Part shown: positions 12,445 to 24,836 of the stretch, one piece after another | Numbering within the stretch: the stretch's first letter is position 1 | Layout: the number at the start of each line of letters is the position of its first letter | Source of the DNA: Nilaparvata lugens | Lineage: Eukaryota > Arthropoda > Insecta > Hemiptera > Delphacidae | DNA length: 64,000 bases | Reading direction: 5' to 3' | Assembly: GCF_014356525.2 (NCBI RefSeq) | Contig: NC_052518.1 | Location: 32,882,017-32,946,016, forward strand | Notes under the pieces: generated by a model | Databases searched by the model: none | What the model was told of the DNA's origin: nothing | What the model saw: the letters and a program-made list of their open reading frames with translations, nothing else | Position numbers and translations under genes: made by a program

Positions 12445-13154
12445 GTAAGAGAATTATTTTTATATTATAGTTTTTGATAGTTTAAAATTGTGGCGAAGTA
12501 CTATTTCTAAAATATATGTGTTTGTTTTATTATATAATATGTGTTCTTCGAAAACATCTTCAGTGAAAGACTGAACCGCTTGATAGATTCTTGTTGGCCA
12601 TTTTTATTGCAAATTCGGATATTTGCATCTGCATTAAGAATACTGTTTCAAGCACAGTATACATACAGTATGGAAACTTGGCTAGTACCCTGACGCTAAA
12701 ATCCGCCATCTTGTTAGGAAGCGCCGCATTGTAATAGTATTGATGGTAGGTTCGGATCACTTTAATGATCCGGATCAATTGATCTCATTCACTGCTACGA
12801 GCCAATCAGAAGACCAGGATTGGAACTTCCCAAGGTCACGTGACGTGTTTAGTATTGGCGTCATGTAAAAAGCATTGGTTAGATAGGCGATTGATTACAA
12901 GTTTCCATTCTGTATATTCTGTGGTTTCAAGCTCATCGTTTGTCGATATAAAACATGAAAATTTGAAACGAGAACGAAAGATCGATACGGTACCACTATC
13001 CAGTGATGTGCACGGTGGAGGCATGCACCGATCCACTTCAGTTATGCTTCAGAAGCGCCACTGAAATAAAATTATGTTTGGCTAAAGTAAAGACTGTGTG
13101 CCACCATACCTGTATCACATTCTTGGTTGTAATCGATTTATTATGTTTTTTTGA
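12445..13154. other. intronic sequence, nothing recognised
   Basis: Short ORFs on both strands are unconvincing. The sequence is less AT-rich than the surroundings between 12690 and 13070, and includes AATGATCCGGATCAATTGATC and GGTCACGTGACGTG. It could be an old repeat or a regulatory stretch in the first intron. Confidence 0.3.
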
Positions 13155-14774
13155 TCCTTGACGACTCAGTCCATGTACCATCTGAGCATAAATTCATCCT
13201 TAAATATGCAAGTAATGATGATATTATTCAAATTATCAATAATATGAGCACAAATAAGTCTCCAGGCTTTGATGATATTGGCGTTTCAGATTTGCAAGCC
13301 CTGAAAGAGCATATAGTAAATCCTCTTTGTCGAATGATGAATCTATCGATTTCTAAAGGCATATTCCTAGACTTTTTAAAAATAGCCATTGTAGGCCAAT
13401 TTTTAAAACTGGTGCTCGAGATGACCTGGAGAATTTCAGACCAATAGCTAAATTATCAGTGCCTGAGAAGATATTCGAAAGATATTTATCAATCCATTTA
13501 AATCAATACCTATCTGACAATAATATCCTGTCAAATGTTCAATACAGCTTTCAAAAAGGGAAATCTGCAGAAGCACTTCTTTTAAATTTTACCCACAAGA
13601 TAAATAATTTTTTGAATGATAGATTTCATGTTTTAGCATTATTCATAGATTACTCGAAGGCCTTTGATACTCTGAAGCATAATATCCTTCTGGATGAGCT
13701 TCATGACATTGGAATCACAGGAAATGTTCTAAAGTTGTTTGAGAGTTAACTGAGTGACAGATTCTTTCTGGTTAAGTTGGGGAACAATCAAAGCGAATTA
13801 TTCAAAAACGACGATATTGGTGTCCCACAGGGTAGTATCCTGGGTCCTGTCTTCTACAATATTATCTCAACTACAATATTAACTCAATTTCAAGCATGAT
13901 CAGAAATGGTGACATTTTTATGTATGCTGATGACACAGCTTTAATTGTTGGGCATAAAAATCTTAAAGTTGCAGAGCAACGTTTGCAATCTGACTATAAT
14001 AGGATTCTTAGGTGGTCACGTGACATAAATTTAGTCATTAATAAGAAAAAAACAGTTTTAATGCATTTTAAATCACCACATATGAGATGTAATAAAACTC
14101 CAAAAAATATCAGTCATTACTGCCTCTGTCTTTCTAAATTACTTCAAACTTGTAGTTGTCCATCACTAACTCAAGTTGACGATACCTGATACCTCGGTTT
14201 GATAGTTGACAGCAGAATCAGATTTCATCCACACATCAACTACATCTCGAAAAAACTTCAAGCATTAAGCGCAAAAATATTTTACATGCATAAAACTATT
14301 CCAGTCGACTGTTTTCACCTAATTTATAAATCTCTCGTAGAGTCTATCATTAGGTATGGTATAGATTCATGGGGCTGTGCAGCTGACTATTTGTTGCACA
14401 GAGTAGAAAGAATTCAATTAAGAACCCTGAAGTGCATAACATCTCAATTGCCTCTTATCAACTTAAATATTAACTTCAATAATCTTTCTAATGTACAATT
14501 TTTTTACCATACACTAACTCCAAAGAATTTCTATATTTACAAGATTATAATATTTTTCAAGAATAATATTCAATACAGATCCTTTGCTCCACCATCTCCT
14601 TACAATTTAAGATCACCAGTTATATATCAGTTACCTCGATTTAGAAATATATATGGAAAAAGATTACTCCTCTACATGCTTCCTAAATTATTTAATAAAT
14701 TGCCTCTGAATATTCGAGATTATTCAAAAAGTGATGTTCTTAGCTATGTAATAAATAACAATAATCTCATATAA
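13151..14774 (+). pseudogene. LINE-A reverse transcriptase, four frames
   Basis: Fragments at 13151-13447, 13459-13749, 13896-14189 and 14199-14774 carry the RT in order. They show STNKSPGFDDI (entry), QYSFQKGKSAEALLL, ALFIDYSKAFDTLKHN (catalytic Asp), DIGVPQGSILGPVF (about 13815-13855, between frames), MYADDTALIVGH (ADD pair), then the C-terminal YNLRSPVIYQLPRF and KLFNKLPLNIRD. A stop near 13749 and frame changes at about 13450, 13870 and 14190 inactivate it. Confidence 0.85.
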
Positions 14775-15278
14775 AGAAACATCTAGCTGAGATTTTGCTG
14801 GTACATTAATTTTATTGAATCACTGCCGCCAGCTAGAGCAACAACTTATAATTATTTCTTGAAATTCAAACTTCATTTCTCAACTTTTCCCCCATGTATG
14901 TTTATTATAATTTTTGTTTTCATAAATAGTGAATACTCATTTCTAATGATTTATGATTTGATTTCATTGATATTTTTCTTTTACTTGAGTAGTTTATCTA
15001 ATTTCTTTTCTTAAATTTTATTATTCCAGTTCCTAGATAAGTTTACCTTCCTCACCACGATCCTTCCTTTACATCCTCTTCTTACTTCCCAACTTCCCTT
15101 TGCATGCAAATTTTTTTTCTTTTCCTCTTATAAAATTTGTTAATTTTGTTTCTTTGTAATGTTTGATTCTATAATTTACTATTTATACTTATATAGGCAC
15201 CTACTGAAAAACCTTCGGGTTTAGTGGGACCTCCAATGTAAATATGTTGTTCAATAAAACTTGATTGATTGATTGATC
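13155..15278 (+). mobile_element. LINE-A, 5'-truncated, with (TTGA)n tail
   Basis: RT fragments are followed by a 3' UTR and a tail of repeated TTGA at about 15260-15278, after AATAAAAC. A short tandem tail instead of poly(A) is typical of CR1/L2-type LINEs. The start, near 13155, falls in the endonuclease-RT linker. No TSD was identified. Confidence 0.8.
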
Positions 15279-15435
15279 ACAAAAATTAGCTGTTGGTCAT
15301 TCATCATTAATTTTTTTTAATGAATTAATTCCACCAACCTCACATTTTAATAGATTTCTAGTTTACAAGTCTCTTATTTATTATATTCACAGTTAAATTG
15401 GCTTCAAGTAAACCTGAATGACACTTCAAGTGCTG

Positions 15436-15492
15436 GTTGCACAACAGCCGGTTAAATTTTAACCATGATTAACTCCACAAGAACCAATCAGA
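15436..15492 (+). mobile_element. left half of a GTTGCACAACAGCCGG MITE
   Basis: GTTGCACAACAGCCGGTTAA through AGAACCAATCAGAGA equals one arm of the MITE at 10934-11071. The opposite arm is missing and LINE-B endonuclease sequence follows within a few tens of bases. Confidence 0.6.
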
Positions 15493-16165
15493 GAAGATAG
15501 AGGTAAAAGCTGTACATTAAAACTAATATTTTCAAATATTAGATTATTATTTAATAAAATTGAACTGCTGGAAGAATTTCTAGAAGAACAGTCGCTCAGA
15601 TAGTATGCCTTGCTGAAACTTGGCTGGATAAGCATAAAAGTAAATATTTGAAAATTAGTGGGTTTACAAAAATAACTGAATATGTTAGAGAAGATAGAAT
15701 TGGTGGCGGAGTAGCTTTTTTGGGGCAAGTAAAAATACTAGATTCAAAATACACCCAATAAATAAAATACAGGATATCTCGGCAGATGGTATAATAGAGG
15801 CGTGTGGTGCCATTGTTAATAGCAGGAAAAACCGTTCTTGATAGCAAATGTTTACAGACCACCAAATGCAAATACTTATCTGGAGTTCTTCGAGAGACTT
15901 GATGAGTTGATAAGTATAAGGAGGGACAGTTACAATTTTCCAATTGTTATATGCGGAGATTTAAATGTAGATAACTACACAGAAAACTGGCAAAGAGAAT
16001 ACGGTACCTATATGATGTATTAGACTCTTATGGATTACATGTTGCTGCTAAATACACTACTAGAGGAAAAAGCCAACTGGACTATTTTATCACAGATTTT
16101 CAAATAGGCTAGACAAATACAGAACAAATATTTTACCACCACTATTATCAGACCATAGTATACTT
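15493..16165 (+). pseudogene. LINE-B endonuclease (APE-type) domain
   Basis: Fragments in several frames give the apurinic-endonuclease-like domain of a LINE. They include CLAETWLDKHKS, DRIGGGVAF, LIANVYRPPNANTYLEF, PIVICGDLNVDNY (the GDLN metal-binding motif) and, at the end, SQLDYFITD followed by LSDHSIL (the SDH catalytic motif). Frames break at about 15735, 15835 and 16010. The domain is cut at 16165 by the hAT element and resumes at 18083. Confidence 0.8.
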
Positions 16166-18074
16166 CAGTGGCGATCGGTGCTGTAAAAAGTTAGTGAAGC
16201 ACTAATTTGTTGGTGGGGCGGGGGGAGGGAGGTGGTTGTGGTTCGTTTGTTGTGGGTAATTTTCCTTGACCATGCATGTAATATTTCCTTTTACTCATTC
16301 TTTTCTCTATTGAAGCATAATCTCACTGTAGACTGACAAGAGATTTCCTTCTAAACTTGAAATAACATAAAACTCTGCATTACAATTTATTATTATCAAG
16401 AGATATATCTAAGAATAATATATAATTAAAAAAAAACTCACCAAAGTTGATCAAGTATGTAGTCAAGTCTGTTCCATTGAGTTATGTATTCACTTATGCA
16501 CTTGATTATTGTAAATGGAAATATATAATACAATGTTGTTGTTGTTAGCATATGGCTTGGATTGTGGGGAGTCCCGTAGGAAGTTCCACTCCGCCAACAT
16601 AACCACAATCTCCCATGATGGAAAACTGCTATAATTATGCTTAATTTCACATGAATTTCAATTGGAAAAATCTTTTGATTAAAAAAAGTTAAAAACACAA
16701 AATTAAACACTAAAATCACCAATCCACGTCCAGAAACTTTAGAATCTTAAAATAATTTATAACACCAAATTTTCAACACATTGTATAATACAATATAGTT
16801 CCCTCGATTAATCAAACTTTCTTTTTCATTATGCCCCCCAAAAGCCAATTCTTGTTTTCCCAAGAAGCAAACCGCATTAATAAGTCTCTTAAGTAGATCC
16901 CGGTTCTGCTTGACTATTTTATTATGTTGCAAAATTTCCTGTTTGAATTGATCATCTAAAGCAGTCTCTATCCTGATCTGACCGAAAGAAGCAGCACACA
17001 ATGAAGCATGTATGTGATCCACTCTTATTTCATGAGAAGCAAGCGATTTGCTTAAATTCCCAAGGTGTTTGAATCCACTTTCTGTCCATGAAGTATGTCT
17101 ATTCCTTCCAAACAATAAACAATTTCAACAAAATAGTGCATTCAACGTTTTAAGCTAACCATTCACGCCTTTTATAATTATTCGACTGAAAATGTCTTGT
17201 AAATTTCCCACAATTTTGCATCAAGTTTGGTTATAAGCCTAATGTATTATAGCCTAATAGATCTTATAGCCTAATTTAACTATAACTTCACATAATATCA
17301 ACTCACTCAACAAATATCAACTCATTCTTAATTATGTGATTTACAACCATTGCACTAGATAAACAAACTTTCTCACACTACAACTACCAACGTGCAGTCG
17401 ACACAGTTGTACAGTTTGAAAATTACCAATGCCAACTGAACTGAACATGGACAGAAATGAGAACTGTTTCAGATGTTTCATCGTGATTTTTAATTTTATT
17501 GGTTCAAAGTCTTCAATTTTTTTTGTATATAAATTCATCTTTATTGTTGGAATGAATTATTTATGTAGAGATTGTCTGTTAATCTTCATTATCAGTGAAT
17601 ATTATTATAAGAAAATAGTTCGCTTTGCACTGTCAACTTGTCAGGTTGGCAATGCTTGGAAATTGAAATCACATTCGGCCAAGATCAGCTATCTTCATAG
17701 CTGGGCCCCTGCTAGCTTATTCCACAGCTTTATTCCAATGTTCACCACTCCCACTTCCCCCCAACCATTGTTATCCAAATCATAGCAAGAGCATATGAAG
17801 CTGGTCGAGCTCTGCTTCCTTTCACCATTCAACCAACTAGCAGCTGGCACAGAGAAGAGGAATCATCCCTTCTTCTTTGTGCAGCTGGGCGGTGAGGCGC
17901 TGACATTCAAATCAAAGCAGTTGATAATCATTGATATATTGAGCATTCATAATCAACTTATATTCCAATAATTCATATTATACTATTAATAATTCGCACG
18001 ATTCAAATTACATTTTTGGGGGTTTTCGTTACTGAAGCAGTGCTTCACTTGCTTCATTTGACCGCTCGCCACTG
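16166..18074 (-). mobile_element. hAT-superfamily DNA transposon, 1909 bp
   Basis: The ends are inverted repeats: left CAGTGGCGATCGGT, right (reverse complement) CAGTGGCGAGCGGT. A second shared subterminal block, AGTGAAGCACT, is found near both ends. The flanks carry a perfect 8-bp duplication, GTATACTT (16158-16165 and 18075-18082). CAGNG termini and an 8-bp TSD define hAT elements. A transposase fragment on the minus strand agrees. Removing the element with one TSD copy restores the LINE-B frame from the SDH motif into the linker. Confidence 0.92.
16747..17115 (-). pseudogene. hAT transposase fragment (ZMYM1/DUF4371-like)
   Basis: The 122-codon frame contains NRDLLKRLINAVCFLGKQEL, AFGGHNEKESLINRGNY. 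This block precedes the catalytic region in ZMYM1-type hAT transposases, where the usual form is a cysteine-phenylalanine-leucine-x-x-Q-x-x-x-A-x-R-G-H motif. The upstream part has GRNRHTSWTESGFKHLGNLSK, the region after the TTF-type zinc finger. The zinc finger, most of the catalytic core and the dimerisation domain are missing, so the copy is non-autonomous. Confidence 0.8.
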
Positions 18075-18082
18075 GTATACTT

Positions 18083-18695
18083 GTATTCGACATTAAGATG
18101 GAGTTGGATAGTGATGTGAGGAGAAGAGTTGAAAGAAGGAAAGTAAATACTCCAAATCTAGAATTATCTCAACGCATGATAGGGCTACAAACCTGGCCTG
18201 TGGACAATGATTGCATGAATGTCAAAGATCTCTTTAAAGCCTTTTATACAACTTTTTAATGAGTTCAACAATTGCTTTCCAAAATCTACTTTTAACATTA
18301 AAGACAAGTCACAGAATAAATGGACTACAAACGAAATAAAAGACTCAAAAGATAACTTGAAAGAATGGTATTGGCAGAGCAGAAATGAAATCAATCAAAA
18401 TGAACTGAAGTTGAAGTACAGTAGAGCAAAAACAAAGCATAATAATCTGCTTAAACTAGCAAAAAAAGAATATTTTAAATTAAGAATTAACAATTCGAAA
18501 AACATTAATAAAGAAGCATGGCAAATAGTTCGAGACTTGACTTGTGATGATGACCTTGAGAATTGTAATGTACAGCTGACTATAAATGACGAGCTTATCA
18601 CAAACTCTTGTGAAATAGCGAACATATTCAATATATATTTTATAGAAGAGATCAAGAGACTGAGAGTGGATGACGATGTTAATCAAGAGAATTGA
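18083..18695 (+). pseudogene. LINE-B linker between endonuclease and RT
   Basis: It continues LINE-B after the hAT insertion. The first part (18083-18240) is in the frame of the endonuclease. A frameshift near 18240 moves it into the 158-codon frame at 18219-18695. Lysine-rich helices (WYWQSRNEINQNELKLKYSR, NLLKLAKKEYFKLRI) and a CEIANIFNIYFIEE end block are typical of the pre-RT region. The RT itself is absent: LINE-B stops at about 18695, where a Jockey element in the opposite direction begins. Confidence 0.75.
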
Positions 18696-18699
18696 AAAT

Positions 18700-21100
18700 C
18701 TTGAACCACACAGGCCGAAGAATTTGTCTATACAATAGTAATTTATTGTAGGTTGAAAGGCTTGAATTTCTCCCCAATAACCAGTACATTTTCGAGTATT
18801 TGAAATCCATTCTTCTTTTTTTTTGACATGTGAATTCCATCATAGTTTTGCATCTAGTGTCATTCCAAGATACTTAGCTTCATTTGCAAATGGAACTTCT
18901 TTGTTGTTTCATCTTATTGGGATGTACACATAATGCCTATTTGTGAAGACACCATGTGTGGATTTGCTTTCATTCAACTTAATCCACCAGGTTCTAGTCC
19001 ATTTCTCAATTTTATTGATGGCTTCTTGCGCTTTACTTGTAGCTTCCTCATTAGTTTCTCCAACTGCTAAGACATCTGTGTCATCTGCAAAGGTTGCAAT
19101 AGTGTCATTTTCTGGCACAGGAAGATCGCTGGTGTAGAGCAGGTACAGAGTAGGGCCCAATACACTTCCTTGAGGTACTACAGCTTTAATTGGTGTTAGT
19201 CCTGAGTAGCTATCACCTTGTTTCACTCGGAAGAATCTGTCACAGGTAGTCTTGTTGACAGGTAAGATTCTAGCAATCAGGCATATTGATGAGGTAAAAC
19301 TTTTTGTAGGTTTTTAATTAGACCTACATGCCACACTTCATCAAATGCCTGAGCAACATCTAAAAAGATAGCAGCACAATACTTTTTCTCTTCTAGAGTC
19401 TTCTCAATTACATGAGTAATTCTATGGACTTGCTGAACTGTTGAATGTTTTCCTCTGAATCCAAACTGATGATCAGGAATGAGTTGTCCACTCTCCATCA
19501 CATGTTTCAATCTGGAGAGCAAAACTTTTTCGAAGATCTTGGCCATTATGGGTAATAGAGATATGGGTCTATAAGATGATGCATCATGTGGTGGTTTACC
19601 TGCCTTGGGGACCATGATGACTTCAGCTACCTTCCATGATAGTGGTACATACTCCATCCTCAAAGCTGCATTTATGAGAACTGTGAGTTTTTTCAAAGCT
19701 CTATCTGGTAGGTTTTTCAGAACTTCACCAGTAATGAGATCATACCCTGGAGCTTTCTAACAACTGGTTGTCTTGATAATACTTATAAGCTCATTTGTTG
19801 TTAAGGCTGGAATCTCTCTCATATCCCGTGATATTCCCATCTAATCATCTTCTACACCACCTTGGAATTGATGAGGTTGAAAGACACTTTCCAGGTATTC
19901 TGCAAAACGTTCAGCTTTCTGTTCATTATTCCTTGCCCACTCACCATTAATTGTTTTGATTGGTGTCTCTTGAACTGAAGGTTTTTTCAAGTACTTTGTA
20001 GCTTTCCAGAGTGAATAATCGGAGTTCTTATCTGTAGCAAGGTTTCTGAGATATTCACTGATCATATCATTCTTATAGCTACTGATACATTCCTTCAGTT
20101 TCTTAGCTAGAAAATTCAAATGAGTTTTATCCACTGGTGCTCTTGTTCACTACCACTTTTTCCTCGCTTCCCTCTTCTCATGGATAAGTTCCAATATGTG
20201 ATGTGGATAATGTGAACCAGAAGACCTTGTTCTCTATGTTGAATGTGGAGTGCTGTCCCAGGCTGCTTATTGGATGTCCCTTGTGAACTTTTTAACCTCA
20301 GATCCAACTGATCACAGCTTGTAATTTCTAGCTCAAAATCTAATTTTGCACACAATAATTCTTGGAATGCTGACTAGTCTGTTTGCCTATTAAATAGCCT
20401 TAAATTACATTCTTTCATCACCATAGTTTCACCCACATTGAGGATCAATGCAGTATGATCAGAGCTCAGGTCTTCACAATCTTCTATTTCCATGTAGTTT
20501 AATGATAAATTCCTGATTACAAAGAAATCTATCAAATCTGGTAATTTATTTCTATCAGTTGGCCAATATGTGGGTCTATTTGATGACATTACTGAGCATT
20601 GCCTATCATTTATAGCTTGAAATAGCTGTCTTCCTTTTTGAGAGTTCAATCTTGAGCCCCAACTTATATGTTTTGCACTGAAATCCCCACCTATGATGAA
20701 TCTGTTTCCTAGGTGGTCGAATAAATTCTTGTAAACTTCATTGGTTATATTGTGTCTTGGAGGACTGTAAATGGCTGCTACAATAAATTGAAATCTTCTA
20801 GTTTCCACTGTAACTGTTGTCACTTGCATTTCTTCTGTTTGAATAGGTGAGTTTTCATAATGCTTCAGACCCTCTCTGATTATTATTGCACTTCCACCTC
20901 TAGCTTTATTTTGAGGATGAGAAGTATGATACAACTTGTAGCCTCTGAATCTCAGGTATGACTGGGTTGTGAAGTGAATCTCAGAGATTAAACATTATAT
21001 CTATTCTCTTAATTTGAAGTACTGCTATTAATTCTCTGATTATTTGTCTCTGTTGAAGGCCATTGGCATTCCATGTCATTATTCTCAATTGCTGGCTCAT
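18700..21100 (-). pseudogene. Jockey ORF2: endonuclease and reverse transcriptase
   Basis: The start MSQQLRIMTWNANGLQQRQI (WNANG, endonuclease motif I) is at 21100. Endonuclease continues at 20374-20934 with ARGGSAIIIREGLKHY, FIVAAIYSPPRH, FIIGGDFSAKHISWGSR and SSDHTALIL. The linker is at 19841-20355. RT is at 18909-19696, with VIMVPKAGKPPHDASSYRPI, FGFRGKHSTVQQ, AAIFLDVAQAFDEVWH, VPQGSVLGPTLYLLY and TFADDTDVLAVG. The C-terminus reads YLGMTLDAKL and then is lost. At least five frame or stop lesions are present. The catalytic residues themselves are still readable. Confidence 0.88.
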
Positions 21101-22060
21101 TTCTTCTTAGAGATTGAATGACTTTGGTTTATTTCTATTTCACTTAGTCTTTGCTCAAATACAGTCAACATCGACTCCTGTTTTAAAAGCTTCTCCAAGA
21201 TGATGTTCAGGATACCACTCATACTTTCTTGTTGAGTTTCCTTCTTATTTGAAGACACGGCTTCAGAGTAGCTCTTTTTCGGATTTGTGATAGAGGAGGT
21301 GCTGCTCTTGAATGCTCCTTTTGCAGGCTGGTTGTTCAATCCCTTCTGCTCCTCCTTTTCAGGCTTTTTGTTGGGTTTCTTTTCTTCAACAGTCTTCTGA
21401 ACATTGGTTTTTCATTGTCGTTGATTTTTTATTTTCTGTAGTTCTACAACTACACTACATCCTCTGTAGTTTGATGGATGTTTTCCTCCACAGTGGACGC
21501 ATTTAGGCTCCAACTCCTTCTGTTTTGTGCAGCTGATTGTGCTGTGCTTCCCAGCACACTTCACATGTCTTGGCTCTCTGTTACAATATTTCTGTGTGTG
21601 CCCAAAACCTTGACATTTTTTGCATTGAGGCACTAATCTAGATGAAACCAATGACTCAATCTCCACTTTGCATCCCATTATATGTTTAATTATATATACT
21701 TTTTTCACATCTTCTTCAGTGCTAAAAGATAGAATACACATGTCAAGTGGCTCCTTTGTCTTCCATTTTAATTTATTTACAGCATTAATTATCTTGAATC
21801 CTCTATTTTTGAGGTCAGCAACTATGCTTTCTGGTTGGCAAGTGCTATGCAGTTTCTTGGCCATCACTCTTATTGGTCTCGTTTGCTCTCATACGAGTAC
21901 CATGAGTATTTTGCTTCATTCAACCATTTTGTTGCTTCTCTGAAATCTTTTTCAGACTGAAAATTTATTTTCAATGAATTTCCAGTCAATACTTTGAAAT
22001 TGAAAGTTTCCTTACTGGCAAATTTTGTTATCTCCTCATATACTTTTTGAAAAAACTTTA
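21097..22060 (-). pseudogene. Jockey ORF1: Gag-like nucleic-acid-binding protein
   Basis: The N-terminal region (21880-22060) holds ETFNFKVLTGNSLKINF. After a frame break, 21412-21867 gives VMAKKLHSTCQ, the RGFKIINAVNKLKWKTKEPL (PRE_C2HC-type) region and then three Cys/His knuckles (CKKCQGFGHTQKYC, CAGKHSTISC, CVHCGGKHPSNYRGC). The tail at 21097-21339 is a Lys/Ser-rich part with a predicted coiled coil (NIILEKLLKQESMLTVFEQR). One knuckle has lost a Cys compared with the usual CxxC. ORF1 proteins of this clade bind element RNA. Confidence 0.82.
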
Positions 22061-23803
22061 CTACTAATCATTAAACAAAAAATCATTCAATAATATTTTG
22101 CTTCAATAGCAATCAATATTCATAAGTAATCATTTGCATCTATGGCAATCAACATAATTAAACATTATCTTGCATCTATGGCAATCTTTATAAGTAATCA
22201 ACACAAAAAATATTATCTCATTACTGCCTCTCTAAGTCATAACCTTTTTGTCATTTCTTCTCTAGGCAATAATGGTTTTCCATCTCAAAAAACAATCATA
22301 TACCAGCAAAATTCTAATCATCAAACCCCACTAAAAATTCTACATACACTCCAGCATCCATTTCAAACGATAATTTATCATATCAAAGTTTATAGAAAAA
22401 CAGTTTTCAAATTTAGAAAAAAGACATCAATTTAATATTTAAATTTAGCAGAAATTCAAACTTTAACTCATTTCAATTAATTATATGACAAAACTTCTAC
22501 ATTCAATAAAATCATTATTATTTAAATTAATTTTTTATTTATCTTGAACATTTCATATTTATGGTGACACAATTCATGAATACTTTCAAATTTTGAAGTT
22601 TCATTGTTACAACAACAGAATTTATACATCATATTAAATTCCAACATTTTCTTAATTGAACCGTTTATTTTTCTAATAATTTCTGAATTTGAAGACTGTA
22701 TAATAACTATAAACCATTCCAAGATTATAATACAAACCATTTCAAGATTACAATACAAAGAAGATCAAGATGGATAATGGGTAAATAAGTTCCCTAAAAA
22801 ATACAAATAAGAGAAAAAGGAATAATGGGTAAATAAATTCCCCAAGTAATACAAGGAAGAGAAAGATTAATTAGAGCCTATCCTACATGTCAGTTGAAAA
22901 CTTTCATAAGGAAGTATATTTAATAAAATATACTACTATGGAATTTTGTAGATTCCAAGTATGACTCTAATTTGTTATAACTGTGAGCTATTACTCCCAC
23001 AGAAACAACTGGTGAAGGAAAAATATTTTTTACTATTTTAACTGGGTGGAGAGTTCCTAGATGTCTGTAAGGTAATGTGATAGCAGACTCTAGTAACGGA
23101 CTACAAAATCAAAAGTATGCAAAAGTTTAACAAACATTTGATGTTGCAATCTTAAGGTTTTTATATCGCAAACAAGTAGGTCAGATAATTGAGTCCAGCC
23201 ATATGTGGTTCATGCCCACACCTCTAAAAGACACACCTACTTGTCTACCAAAGATGTATTGGACAGCAAAAGTAAAAAAAAATGCAAAATGGGTTAAAAG
23301 CCCAGAAGAAAACTATAACATAATTATATATGGCTTATGGCACTATATGCAATGAAAGATGAGGAATGGGGACATAATTTGCTCTGAAAAACACTAGTTA
23401 CCTAATATGATGCACAACATAATTAAAATAAGTAATACATGGTAAAAAAATATACCGCAAGCACACAATTATTTACACTACAGTAGATAGATTCTATAAA
23501 ATTTAAGTTTTATCAACAATTTAAAGATTAGGAAAATAAGCTACAATTTCAACTTCCAACATTATTTCAGAAGAATACTTAAAATTCACAAATTTAAATG
23601 ACTATGGACAAGATTGGTTAAGATATGCATCATAGAAGAAAGTTACTGAATACTACACAAAGACAGGAAAGAATCGAAATTTGAAAAGATTTAGGGCCAA
23701 GAAAATAGGCTACAGGAAAGAAAAAATACACAATTATGAACTCTTACCACACGCTGCGTAGAGATTATGCTATTCTGAATCCCACAGGCATAACACAGGA
23801 TTC
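22061..23803. other. AT-rich spacer with short tandem repeats
   Basis: Degenerate repeats of TGCATCTATGGCAATC occur at about 22130-22190. A roughly 48-bp unit (GGATAATGGGTAAATAA...) is duplicated at about 22771-22865. No coding sequence is recognised. The 3' LTR of gypsy element 2 would be expected near 23400-23800; no terminal repeat matching the other side was found. Confidence 0.4.
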
Positions 23804-24669
23804 CTAATCATTATGTGATTTTTGATGGTATCTCTTCATCATATATTGATTGACTCTCATAATTTTACCTTTACTTATCTCTTCAAGTTTGAAACACCCT
23901 TTATTGAGATCATCTCTTACTATGTAAGGTCCATGATATTTAGGACACAGCTTGGCAGAAAACTTCTTCAGCTTGCTTGACAAAATGTAATTTCGAATTA
24001 CAACTAGATCATCAACCTTGAATTTATACTCGGGTTTGTTTATCATGTATGTTCTGTTTGAATCTTCTGATGACACCTCTATTCTTTATTCTGTACAGTA
24101 TTCGTTTGTTTCTGATACCTTCTTCTTCAAGTTCAGACTTATTTTCTACAGGATATTTAATATACTTAAAAACAAGATGTGACAATTTATGATTCATCAT
24201 AAGCTCCATGGGTATGTGACCAGTTGATTCATGAAAATTGTTGTTGATGACAAAATTCAACCTTATCAATATACTTGTACCAAATATTATGCTTATTTAT
24301 TGGAACATAGGCTCTCAATATGCGATTTAACTCCTTCAATGGTCTTTCACTAAGATTTGCCTGGGGATGATAAATTGAAATGTAGTAATATTTTATACCT
24401 AATCTTTCCATAGATTCTTTCCACAATCTGCTTTGAAAACAAGTACCATTATCACTGATTATATATTCAAATTTACCAAATTCATTTACATATTTTTCAA
24501 CAACTTTTACTAAATTATGAGCATTAGCCTTGACTATAGGATACAACTTTGTAAACTTAGTAAAGCCATCATGAATAATGCACATCCATTTGTATTTGCC
24601 ACCTGGTAGTTCTCCATAAACATCAATGAAAACTTTATGATGTTTTTTCTCAGAAATTATGGTATGCAT
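23804..24669 (-). pseudogene. gypsy 2 integrase
   Basis: Three frames cover the integrase. 24229-24669 has VFIDVYGELPGGKYKW (first D), YIISDNGTCFQSRLW (second D) and QANLSERPLKELNRI (E). 24024-24269 has LNFVINNNFHESTGHIPMEL. 23804-24076 has the SH3-like domain LCPKYHGPYIVRDDLNKGCF and ends YMMKRYHQKSHND. The zinc-binding region (about 24670-24830) is in frame fragments with CKYCQLVKTS. No domain follows the integrase. Confidence 0.85.
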
Positions 24670-24836
24670 TTCTAATAATTTCTTTTCATTTGATGTCTTT
24701 ACAAGTTGACAATACTTACAGTATCTTATAGTTTTGGTAACAAGTCTTTAACAATCTTTTATGTAAAAAGTTTCTTCAATAAATTTGTATGTTTTTGATA
24801 TACCTACATGACCTAATATTTCATGAAATTCAACTA

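Larger units (their letters stand above)
18700..22060 (-). mobile_element. Jockey-clade LINE, 3' end missing
   Basis: The minus-strand element carries both ORFs: a Gag-like ORF1 with three zinc knuckles, then an endonuclease-RT ORF2. ORF1 and ORF2 overlap by ATGA at 21097-21100. The element ends on the 3' side inside the RT C-terminus (LLLYRQILRPVW, about 18720), so its 3' UTR and tail are missing. LINEs normally lose the 5' end, so a deletion or rearrangement at 18700 is more likely than ordinary truncation. Confidence 0.88.

Noticed and set aside
22142..22435. 97-codon ORF on the + strand
   Set aside because: Lies in AT-rich degenerate repeats and shows no domain.
22061..23803. 3' LTR of gypsy element 2
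   Set aside because: Compared by eye with the sequence above 29006; no shared block longer than chance was found.
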